IMG/VR virus record: IMGVR_UViG_3300046007_006446
Location: 1 to 32,895 of that record
Length of the DNA: 32,895 bases
Strand: one strand, 5' to 3'
DNA from: a virus
Part shown: positions 1 through 7,984 of the stretch, piece after piece
How the letters are laid out: each line of letters opens with the position of its first letter
Numbering within the stretch: position 1 is the first letter of the stretch
Program-made: the position numbers and the translations under genes
Notes under the pieces: generated by a model
Told to the model about the DNA's origin: nothing
What the model saw: the letters and a program-made list of their open reading frames with translations, nothing else
Databases searched by the model: none

Positions 1-2
1 AA

Positions 3-80
3 CTAATGCGGGTTGGAGATCCAGTAGCATGTGGTTCTTCAATAGCAACAGGAAGTACAAATGTGTACTGTGGGGGGTAA
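3..80 (+). CDS. PAAR-repeat spike-tip protein, C-terminal end (partial)
   Basis: The open frame entering from the left edge ends at TAA 78-80. It reads VGDPVACGSSIATGSTNVYC followed by Gly-Gly and the stop. The VGDP start, the CG pair, the GS..NV..GG ending and the small-residue composition are typical of the last strand of a PAAR domain. In T4-like phages this protein (gp5.4 in T4) caps the gp5 spike and sharpens the tip that pierces the host envelope. Only 25 residues are visible, so domain completeness and any C-terminal extension upstream cannot be judged. The position just ahead of gp25 and gp6 supports the call. The next start codon lies 9 bases downstream. Confidence 0.7.
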   Translation, partial: LMRVGDPVACGSSIATGSTNVYCGG

Positions 81-89
81 AAAATAATA

Positions 90-725
90 ATGCTGCTATC
101 AACTACTATAGATTTTTGGTTAGAAACAGGAATGGCAATCGCTGGCATTTTAGGAGGGTTGACCATAGGATTTTCCTACTTTAGAAAAAAATACGAAACA
201 ATAAAAGAAAAAAGAGAAGAAAGAACAATAAATCCCTTATTAACAAAATATTCTAAACACGGAACTATACATGAAATGCTGACTTCTTTAAGACTTCATT
301 TAAATGCAGACAGAGTACAAATTGCTCAATTTCACAATGGTGGAAAATTTTTAGAGGGAACACCAATAAAAAAATTTAGTGTTACACATGAATCTTGCGG
401 TCCTGGTATTTCTATGGAAAGTCAAAATTTTCAAAATGTTATAATAACTTTGTTTTGGTCAATTATTGAACTATTAAAAGAAAATGATTCAAAAATAAGA
501 TTAACTAGAGCATTATCTGTAGACTCTCCTATAAAAATCTATAATCAATCTAAAAATATTGAAGCATTTTGTTTGTTACCAATAAAAAAATCAGAATTGT
601 TTGTTGGTTTTATAAAAGCAGAATGGAACAGTTTACATGAAGTTCCTGATGACTATAAAGAATGTTCTACTCTAATGGATAGATATAGATCTTTTATAGA
701 ATTGGAATTAATAAAGGACTCTTAA
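90..725 (+). CDS. Membrane-anchored GAF-like protein of unknown function
   Basis: I do not recognise this as a named gene. Residues 13-31 form one hydrophobic, glycine-rich stretch (GMAIAGILGGLTIGFSYF) that looks like a single transmembrane helix. It is followed by a charged K/E/R segment (32-46) and then a soluble domain. The segment RVQIAQFHNGGKF (75-87) followed by IKKFSVTHE resembles the core strands of small-molecule-binding GAF domains; this is pattern recognition, not a search result. The gene lies between the PAAR gene and gp25, with its stop directly abutting the gp25 start, so it is transcribed with baseplate genes. It could be a minor virion or membrane protein acting at genome delivery, or a late-expressed signalling or lysis-timing protein. 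A G-rich run upstream (GGGGGG, within the end of the previous gene) is a possible ribosome site. Confidence 0.55.
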   Translation: MLLSTTIDFWLETGMAIAGILGGLTIGFSYFRKKYETIKEKREERTINPLLTKYSKHGTIHEMLTSLRLHLNADRVQIAQFHNGGKFLEGTPIKKFSVTHESCGPGISMESQNFQNVIITLFWSIIELLKENDSKIRLTRALSVDSPIKIYNQSKNIEAFCLLPIKKSELFVGFIKAEWNSLHEVPDDYKECSTLMDRYRSFIELELIKDS

Positions 726-1130
726 ATGAACAGTAAAAATAAACTAGAACCATTTTTCTTTGGTGATTTAGATTTAAATATAACTCCACATCCAATTTCA
801 AAAGATGTAATTGTTAAAGTAAATGAAAATGCTGTTAAAAGAGCAATTAGAAATTTGTTATCATTAAAAAAATTTGAAAAACCTTTTCATCCAGAAATAA
901 GTTCTGGAATACAAGACTTATTATTCGAAAACCCAAGTCCTGTTGTTTATTCAATTTTAAAAAGAAATATAGAAGAAGTAATAAGAAAATATGAACCAAG
1001 AATAGAAGGTCTTAGCATTACTTTCACCGTTGAACAGGACAAAAATGAATTAACTGTTTCCATTCGTTTTAATGTTGTTAACCGTCAGCAAACATTTGAA
1101 ACTTCCGTAATTTTGGAGAGAACTAGATGA
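726..1130 (+). CDS. 25: Baseplate wedge subunit gp25 (GPW/gp25 family)
   Basis: The product is 134 residues, almost the same as T4 gp25 (132). It shows the family layout: a short N-terminal arm ending in FFFGDLDLNI, the PHPISKDVIVKVNENAVKRA segment (22-41) in which the conserved asparagine and basic residues contact the sheath, then RNLL, FHPEISSGIQDLLFENP (54-70) and a C-terminal beta region ending in VILERTR. In T4-like baseplates gp25 sits in the inner wedge core next to gp6 and gp53 and acts as the nucleation point for sheath polymerisation. An AAGGA site lies at the end of the preceding gene. The stop overlaps the gp6 start in an ATGA arrangement, which suggests translational coupling of these two wedge partners. 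Confidence 0.9.
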   Translation: MNSKNKLEPFFFGDLDLNITPHPISKDVIVKVNENAVKRAIRNLLSLKKFEKPFHPEISSGIQDLLFENPSPVVYSILKRNIEEVIRKYEPRIEGLSITFTVEQDKNELTVSIRFNVVNRQQTFETSVILERTR

Positions 1131-3061
1131 ACAAAAATAACTTAAAAATAGATGCTTTAGATTTTGATTCAATTAAAAGCAATTTGAAAGCATATCTGAA
1201 AGATCAATCCCTTTTTAAAGACTTTGATTTTGAAGGCTCGGGAATAAATATTATTTTAGATTTGCTTGCTTATAATACTCACTATCAGGCATTTTACGCC
1301 AACATGGTTGCTAATGAAGCGTTTTTAGATTCGGCAATATTAAGAAACAGTGTTGTCTCTGTTGCCAAGCAACTAGGCTATACTCCAAGGTCTATAAAGT
1401 GTTCTCAAGTGTTTGTTGATATAGAATTTTTAAATGGAAACACAGCACAACCATCTCTTCTTCTCGATAGAGTTAGAAGCGGAACCGCGTTTGTCAATCG
1501 CGGGGATGTTTTTCGAGGAAAATTTCCTAGCGGTTCATTTTATGACTTTGTTGCAGTAGAGGATATCCAATTAAAAGTTGTTAATGGAATTATTAAAGCA
1601 ACAAATGTAAAATTATTGGAAGGTTCTTTAAAAACATATTCTTATGTTGTAAATACCTTTGACCCATCTCAAAGATTCGTATTGCCATCAAGCACAATAG
1701 ATATAGACACTATAAAAGTTAGAGTCCAAAATTCAATTGATGATAGCACAGGACTTTTGAATATTTGGAGCAAAGCAAACGATATAAACTCTCTAAATTC
1801 TGATTCTTATGTTTACTTTTTGCAAGAAAGCGAAGATGGTAGATATGAAATTTATTTTGGGGATGGTATTCTTGGCAAAGCATTAGAAAATGGTAATGTT
1901 ATAAATTTGGAATACATTATAACAAATGGAGTTTTGGCTAATAGTTGTAAAACTTTTACATATAGCACAGGAACAGTTTCTTCTTTTGCTTCACCAAGAA
2001 CCTCAGGCAGAAGTACTGCAATTACAACTGTTTTGGATAGTGAAGGCAATTTTACTTCTTCTTTTGGAGGAGAAAATCCAGAATCTATAGAATCAATAAA
2101 ATATTATGCACCTAGAAACTATCAAGCAAATCAAAGAGCAGTAACAACAGAAGATTATAAGACAATTTTAGTTTCTGAATTTAGTGACACAATAGACTCA
2201 TTTTTTGTATGGGGCGGAGAAGAAAACGAACCGCCAGCATATGGTAAAGTATTCATATCAATCAAACCAAAAAATGGAAACAAAATAAGTTTAATAGAAA
2301 AACTAGCAATAGAAAAAACAATATTAGGTAAAAGAAATCTAGTTACTATTACTCCAGAGGTTGTAGACCCAGATTACATTTATTTGGAAATTGATACAAA
2401 CACAATGTATAATCCAGCAAAAACAAATTTAAGTTTAGATGGCTTAAAAGAACTTATTACAAATCGTATATCTGATTATGAAACCGCTTATTTATTTAAA
2501 TTTGGAAAAGATTTTAGAGCATCAAAATTTCTTACTAATATTGATTCTGTTAATGGAGCAATAACCGGAACAAACATGAAACTAAGACTACAAAAAAGAA
2601 TAGAACCATTTTTAAATAAAACATCATCATATACAATAAAATTTTATAACTCTATTTTACATCCTATTGATGGATATACTCCTGTGCTTTCAACAACCGC
2701 TTTTGGTTATCAGGACAAAACTAGTTCAGCAACAGTAAAGCCAATTGTTGATTGTTATTTGGATGATGATGGTTATGGTAATGTTAGAATTTATAAAGTA
2801 GATGGCACATCAAAAGTTTATATAAACAGCAAAGCGGGAAAAATAGACTATGCAAAAGGCACAATAACTCTGAATAGTTTTAAACCAGAATACATAATTC
2901 CAAAAACTAACTCAGAAATAAAAGTCACTATTATTCCAGAAAAACAAGACATTAAAGCATTGAGAAATCAAATTATATTAATTGATAATGAGAGATCCAA
3001 TTTTACTGTTGAGCCAGAGAGTCTATACACATCAAACCAATCAAAAACAATTTTGTTTTAA
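1127..3061 (+). CDS. 6: Baseplate wedge subunit gp6
   Basis: The product is 644 residues, close to T4 gp6 (660). The N-terminal region has the family signature: a LDFDSIKSNLKAYL helix (about 11-24), then FEGSGINIILDLLAYNTHYQ and a run ending in LGYTPRS (about 36-90). This is the gp6/gpJ-like part that dimerises around the central hub. Later parts contain the YEIYFGDGILG motif (about 240-251) typical of this family and a beta-rich C-terminus. Gp6 forms the backbone ring of the baseplate that switches from hexagon to star during contraction. The start overlaps the gp25 stop by four bases. No truncation or frameshift is seen. Confidence 0.9.
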   Translation: MNKNNLKIDALDFDSIKSNLKAYLKDQSLFKDFDFEGSGINIILDLLAYNTHYQAFYANMVANEAFLDSAILRNSVVSVAKQLGYTPRSIKCSQVFVDIEFLNGNTAQPSLLLDRVRSGTAFVNRGDVFRGKFPSGSFYDFVAVEDIQLKVVNGIIKATNVKLLEGSLKTYSYVVNTFDPSQRFVLPSSTIDIDTIKVRVQNSIDDSTGLLNIWSKANDINSLNSDSYVYFLQESEDGRYEIYFGDGILGKALENGNVINLEYIITNGVLANSCKTFTYSTGTVSSFASPRTSGRSTAITTVLDSEGNFTSSFGGENPESIESIKYYAPRNYQANQRAVTTEDYKTILVSEFSDTIDSFFVWGGEENEPPAYGKVFISIKPKNGNKISLIEKLAIEKTILGKRNLVTITPEVVDPDYIYLEIDTNTMYNPAKTNLSLDGLKELITNRISDYETAYLFKFGKDFRASKFLTNIDSVNGAITGTNMKLRLQKRIEPFLNKTSSYTIKFYNSILHPIDGYTPVLSTTAFGYQDKTSSATVKPIVDCYLDDDGYGNVRIYKVDGTSKVYINSKAGKIDYAKGTITLNSFKPEYIIPKTNSEIKVTIIPEKQDIKALRNQIILIDNERSNFTVEPESLYTSNQSKTILF

Positions 3062-3068
3062 AACATAA

Positions 3069-5483
3069 ATGTCTACTTATAAAAACAAACCATTAACTCC
3101 CTTTATATCTGGTCAATTGCCAGAATTTGTTAGAGTTGGACACCCAACTTTAGTTGCTTTTTTATCAGCATACTATGAATGGTTAGATGGTGATGAGTCA
3201 GGATTTCGTTCACCTAAAAAATTGGCAAGTGCTGTAGAAGTTGATGAAAGCGTTGACGAATTTATTAGCAGATTTAAAAATGAATATCTATTAGATTTTC
3301 CAGAAACTTTAGCAGTATCTAATGTAACAAAAAAACCAGTAGATGAAAAAAAACTTTTAAAGAATATAAAAGCATTTTATTCTGCAAAGGGAACGGAAAA
3401 AACATATGAATTTCTTTTTAGAGTCTTGTTTGACACTAGCGTAGAATTTTATTATCCCAAAAATGATATTTTAAAATTATCAGATGGCAAATGGATATTG
3501 TCTCGTTCAATAAAAGTATCAAACACTTTAGGAAATACAATTTTTGATAGTATTGGAAAAACAATTTATCAAAAAAATGAAAACGGAAATCTTATTGCTA
3601 GTGCAAGAGTTTTAGATGTCAGCGTTTATCGAGTTGGAACAAATGATATTGCTGAATTATTTTTAGGCAATATAAACGGACAATTTGTTTCAGGATATAA
3701 AAACATAGAATTTGAAGACTCTAAAGGCAATTTGAGAACAGAACCTAGAGTTTTTCCTGTATTAGGAAAAATACAAATTTTAAATGGTGGTTCAAACTAT
3801 AGAGTTGGTGATGCTGTGGTTATAACTTCAGCAACTAATGACACAGGAATAAAGGGAGCAGGGCGTGTAAGAGAAGTGGATAGTAACGGTAAAATAAAAA
3901 AAATTAGCATAACTAATTTTGGTGTTAATTACAAAACTGTTCCAACAATTGGTATTAAATCTGATTTGGGAAATGGCTTTAGTGGAACTATTACTACAAA
4001 CGCGATATCAGAATACGATGGCTATTATGCAAACAATGACGGCAGATTGAGTACCAATAAAGTAATTCAAGATAACTATTTTTATCAAAATTATTCTTAC
4101 TTAATTTTAACTGAGGTTACTATAGACAGGTATAAAGATGTTGTTAAAAGACTTTTGAATCCCGCCGGATTATCTTTTTTCGGAAAAGTCCAATTAAAAC
4201 GATGTGCTGTTGCTGCTCTAGACACAGCCTCTTCACTAATAAGTTATGAGGTTCCCTTAATAGGAAATTATAGTCCATATACTTTATTGACACATGACGA
4301 TCTTGCACCTTGGTTTACAAATACTACAACGGGGTTAATTGCTGGATATGACCCAAATGTTCACGATTCTTTAATTAAAGGAAGTCTAGATTTTAATAGT
4401 GATGGCATACTGAACTCCGAAGATGTTCCTTACATGCTAGAACAAGGAATAGATCCTTTTAAAGCCCATGAAATACTTGGAAATCCAGTCACAAACGAAA
4501 GAAACTTTGTTAATCCTATTTCTGCTCAAACAACTCCAGAATTTAAAAATTCTGTCCCGTTTTGGATAATTTATCAACATCCAAATAGAAAAATAAAAAA
4601 TCCTGTTGTTGCAAGAATACCATACGATTTAAAAAATGAATTCTTAAATGATTTTGGTGGGTTTAAACTTATTTCCAATACCGATTATATTAATATGGGA
4701 GTCAATCCTATAGGCAATAATAATGGAACAACAGGGTATTGGGCGGAATGGGCGGAAGGCTCTACATCTACGAGACAGGAATGGGCTTCTGGATTTACTT
4801 CAGGGGAAAGATATGTTGTTCTCAATTACAACCCAACAAAAACAATAACTGCTTCTGTTGGTGGTTCAGGCAACACTTCTCAAGATATTAAATACTCAGA
4901 ATTTAGAAAAATAACTATAAATAGTTTTTTAAAAATGGCAAATGGAATTGAATTTGAGTGCAAAAATGAATCAATATCAATACCCGAACCACCAAAATTC
5001 AGAGTAACTAAAGTAAATAACACAAATATAACAAGTTCTTGGAGCACCGACCCACAATACATCGCTTTAAGAACTGATGGAAGTAGATCTATAACTTTGA
5101 CAGTAGACGAAGTTAAGAGCATTTCTGGAACTTCTACATTTTTAAATATTGGTTATTACGGAGCAATTTATTTTAAATGTGATTTGTATATCGTCAATCA
5201 GAGCGGAACAGAATTTTTAATGTCTAGTGTTAGTCCAATTTCGCTTTCTAGTAGAGTGATAAACATAAACTATCCCTTTGTCAATCCATTGGTTCAAAAT
5301 ACTGAACCGGGAGCAATAAGTTTAGGAACAGGAGTGATAGGAACTCCATTTTTATACGACGGGACTCTTATTGCAAACAATAGTTGTTTTTATAGAGTTA
5401 AATTGTATTTAATTAATTCTTCAAACAATGTCATATTAGGTAGTGAAACGAGTTTCGACTTTAACTACCTAATAACAATATAA
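3069..5483 (+). CDS. Baseplate/virion structural protein in the gp7 position, with dockerin-like calcium loop
   Basis: The product has 804 residues and follows gp6 directly, where T4 carries gp7. Its N-terminus (PLTPFISGQLPEFVRVGHPT, then FLSAYYEWLD) and the segment FYSAKGTEKTYEFLFRVLFD (about 103-122) are recognisable from large structural proteins of aquatic T4-like phages. Clear homology to T4 gp7 cannot be shown by eye. A glycine-rich beta region (about 235-310) resembles gp8/gp10-type repeats. Residues 441-452 (DFNSDGILNSED) exactly fit the DxNxDGxxNxxD calcium loop of dockerin/EF-hand modules and are followed by a helix-like stretch. The last 200 residues look like two Ig-like beta domains. 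No Shine-Dalgarno site is visible before the start. A long inverted repeat covers the 3' end. Confidence 0.65.
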   Translation: MSTYKNKPLTPFISGQLPEFVRVGHPTLVAFLSAYYEWLDGDESGFRSPKKLASAVEVDESVDEFISRFKNEYLLDFPETLAVSNVTKKPVDEKKLLKNIKAFYSAKGTEKTYEFLFRVLFDTSVEFYYPKNDILKLSDGKWILSRSIKVSNTLGNTIFDSIGKTIYQKNENGNLIASARVLDVSVYRVGTNDIAELFLGNINGQFVSGYKNIEFEDSKGNLRTEPRVFPVLGKIQILNGGSNYRVGDAVVITSATNDTGIKGAGRVREVDSNGKIKKISITNFGVNYKTVPTIGIKSDLGNGFSGTITTNAISEYDGYYANNDGRLSTNKVIQDNYFYQNYSYLILTEVTIDRYKDVVKRLLNPAGLSFFGKVQLKRCAVAALDTASSLISYEVPLIGNYSPYTLLTHDDLAPWFTNTTTGLIAGYDPNVHDSLIKGSLDFNSDGILNSEDVPYMLEQGIDPFKAHEILGNPVTNERNFVNPISAQTTPEFKNSVPFWIIYQHPNRKIKNPVVARIPYDLKNEFLNDFGGFKLISNTDYINMGVNPIGNNNGTTGYWAEWAEGSTSTRQEWASGFTSGERYVVLNYNPTKTITASVGGSGNTSQDIKYSEFRKITINSFLKMANGIEFECKNESISIPEPPKFRVTKVNNTNITSSWSTDPQYIALRTDGSRSITLTVDEVKSISGTSTFLNIGYYGAIYFKCDLYIVNQSGTEFLMSSVSPISLSSRVININYPFVNPLVQNTEPGAISLGTGVIGTPFLYDGTLIANNSCFYRVKLYLINSSNNVILGSETSFDFNYLITI
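5434..5474 (+). repeat. Inverted repeat with nested hairpin at end of gp7-position gene
   Basis: TATTAGGTAGT (5434-5444) is perfectly complementary to ACTACCTAATA (5464-5474). Between them GAAAC (5445-5449) pairs with GTTTC (5452-5456). The structure sits in the last codons of the gp7-position gene, nine bases before the stop codon region ends. It has no following T-run, so it is not a classical intrinsic terminator. It could be an mRNA stability or processing element. Confidence 0.7.
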
Positions 5484-5514
5484 ACCTATAAAATTTTAAT
5501 ATAGATAATAATAT

Positions 5515-7974
5515 ATGGCAAATTGCTCACCAATAAAACAAAACTACAGAAGACACATGGCAGAAACACTTCTGAAAGATATGAGTGTTTCTTCTAGTAA
5601 CAATTACTTTTTAACATTGGGAAAAATTTCTCCTTGGGAAACCGAGTCTTCAATAACAGGCAGTACCATTCTTTCTATTCCCGAATCTTTAGATTCGGAT
5701 TACTCAGAAACTACCTTTTGGAGAGATTTGTTGGCGGCAAAACGAATAACACAGGATGATATTTCTTTGGTTGTTCCAAGATATGACTGGAGAATGGGTT
5801 CTGTTTATGAGCCATACAATAACCAAACAGATTTATTTAATGATGTAAATCCTTCAAAATTTTATATTTTAGTTGATGAATCTCGTGTCTACAAATGTAT
5901 AGACAACTACTATAATACTCCATCTAAAATTGCTCCTACTCATACTGATCCAGAAATAAGAAAACTTTCAGACGGGTACAGATGGAAGTTCATGTATATT
6001 ATTCCAGAAAGCAAAAGAAAGTTTTTGACAAAAACTGTATATGATGAAAGTCTAGGTACAGCAATAAATCAGAGAATTATAACTCAGGGATATATGCCAG
6101 TTGAGTATGTTGATTACTTAAAAATTACAGATGAAGAAAGAACACTTCAATGGAATAATCAAGAATCTGCAACTCCTGGTGAAATTTCTTATGTTCAATT
6201 CAAAGAAAAATATAAACCATATTTAACGATAGTAAATTGCGTAAAGCCAGATGCAAACAATTTAATTCAGGAAGATTACGGCAATGGTTATACAGGAACA
6301 ATAAGAATTTACAGTCCTTATTTAATTGGTGCAAATCAATTTTATAATAACTTAATTTTTTCGGTTGATTCCGGACAAGGCGAAGGACAAAGAAGGCTTA
6401 TAAAATCATATTCATATTCTGCAACAGGAAGTTACGGCTCCATAACTGTAGATTCACCTTTAACTGTAGGTTTATCGGCAAGCGATAGTAAATTTTCTAT
6501 ACAGCCTCATATAAAAATATTAGGAGATGGAAAATCAAAAGACACTTATTTAAATAATTTTAATGCAGCAGATGTGACTGTTAAATTTGGTGAAGGTATA
6601 ACATCATCAATTGATACTTGTTCTGGTCTTAACATCTACAATCAAAGTTATGTTGATTCTTTTGAGTTAGTGGACACAGGTATCAATTATACTAAAGCAG
6701 AATTTTTAGCAGTAAAAGGACTAACCTTTATTTCTGGTTATGTTGGTGATATTAATGATGTTGCTGATATTATAATTTCACCAGCAGAAGGACATGGAAG
6801 TAATGCTGTTAAAGAGTTGGGGGCTTCAACTATAATGGTTGTGGCTAACTTTAGCCAGAACGAAAAACAAAAAATTTCTGCAATATCAAAATATAGACAG
6901 TTTGGAATAATTAAAAATCCAGAACTAAAAAACCCACAATATCGTTTAAGTTTTGCAGAACCTGGAAGTGATGGTTCTTTCGTAGTAGGGGCAACAATAG
7001 TTCAATCTGCAACAGGAGCAGGAGGAATTACAGGTTATGATAATGCTACTGGAAGAATTATTTCATGGACAAGAGGAGTTTCTGGGTTTTACGGTACATC
7101 TGAACTAATTGTGGATTCTGTAACAGGGGGTAAATTTCATTCTGATACATTTGTTAGTTCAACAACCGGATTTGTAAGCAGTGGAAATTTTACAACAATT
7201 GATGTTAGCCCAAGAATTGTTGCGGGAACCGAGGGGAGAGAGGTATTAAGACTTCAAGTTTCTCCAGCACCAGGAGCACTTGGCGGAACATCCGGAAAAG
7301 AATTTAGAATAGATGGAACCGATTTTAGACCAGGATTATTTGTAAGCAGTATAGGAAATAAGTTAAACAATGTGTCAAACAGTCGTTTTAGTGGATTAAT
7401 AAATCGTTGGGTTACTGCTGCTGGAATTGAATCTTTAGGAACTTTGTTTATAGAAAATCCCTCAAGAATACCAACAAGATTAGAAAGACTTGTTGAATGT
7501 GATTATTTCATGTCACCAATTAGAGGAATAACAGGAGCATCTGGTATAGCAACAATTGTTGATATTGGAGAAACCACAAGAGGAGCAACTTCTGTTTACG
7601 ACCAAACAACAGCAATTTCACTAATAACAACCATAAGTAACCCGTTTACAAACAATTCTTTTGTTTCAAATACACTAATTTCTGGTGTTACAGGAACCAC
7701 AACTCAAGGCACAGGTTATGTTGTAGAATGGTCGTCGGCTACAGGCTCAACGCAAGGGGCTATAAAACTACACGCGGTTGAAGGAACATTTTTGGGTACT
7801 CAAATACAATTTAAAGATTCAAACGGTGTTACTTCAAACGCCATAGTTTCGGGGATATCTCACGAAGAAGAGTTAAAATATCGTTCTGGTGAACTGATAT
7901 ACATACAAAATGTTCAGCCAATAACTAGAAGCATTGAGCAACGAGAAGAAATAAAAGTTATTTTTCAATTTTGA
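5515..7974 (+). CDS. 8: Baseplate wedge subunit gp8-like protein
   Basis: The N-terminal 200 residues show the pattern of gp8-type wedge proteins: NYFLTLGKISPWETE (about 29-43), FWRDLLAAKRI, then the KFYILVDESRVYKCIDNYYN segment (about 116-135), SDGYRWKFMYIIPE and a YDES..A....I loop. At 819 residues it is far longer than T4 gp8 (334). The extra length is beta-rich, with TG-containing repeats (for example SATGAGGITGYDNATG around 500-515), and may decorate the outer wedge. In T4, gp8 dimers join gp10 and gp7 in the wedge. The gene follows gp6 and the gp7-position gene on the same strand. No convincing Shine-Dalgarno site precedes the ATG. A CTATAAAAT sequence about 25 bases upstream resembles, but does not match, a late promoter. 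Confidence 0.75.
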   Translation: MANCSPIKQNYRRHMAETLLKDMSVSSSNNYFLTLGKISPWETESSITGSTILSIPESLDSDYSETTFWRDLLAAKRITQDDISLVVPRYDWRMGSVYEPYNNQTDLFNDVNPSKFYILVDESRVYKCIDNYYNTPSKIAPTHTDPEIRKLSDGYRWKFMYIIPESKRKFLTKTVYDESLGTAINQRIITQGYMPVEYVDYLKITDEERTLQWNNQESATPGEISYVQFKEKYKPYLTIVNCVKPDANNLIQEDYGNGYTGTIRIYSPYLIGANQFYNNLIFSVDSGQGEGQRRLIKSYSYSATGSYGSITVDSPLTVGLSASDSKFSIQPHIKILGDGKSKDTYLNNFNAADVTVKFGEGITSSIDTCSGLNIYNQSYVDSFELVDTGINYTKAEFLAVKGLTFISGYVGDINDVADIIISPAEGHGSNAVKELGASTIMVVANFSQNEKQKISAISKYRQFGIIKNPELKNPQYRLSFAEPGSDGSFVVGATIVQSATGAGGITGYDNATGRIISWTRGVSGFYGTSELIVDSVTGGKFHSDTFVSSTTGFVSSGNFTTIDVSPRIVAGTEGREVLRLQVSPAPGALGGTSGKEFRIDGTDFRPGLFVSSIGNKLNNVSNSRFSGLINRWVTAAGIESLGTLFIENPSRIPTRLERLVECDYFMSPIRGITGASGIATIVDIGETTRGATSVYDQTTAISLITTISNPFTNNSFVSNTLISGVTGTTTQGTGYVVEWSSATGSTQGAIKLHAVEGTFLGTQIQFKDSNGVTSNAIVSGISHEEELKYRSGELIYIQNVQPITRSIEQREEIKVIFQF

Positions 7975-7984
7975 AGGGCAATAA

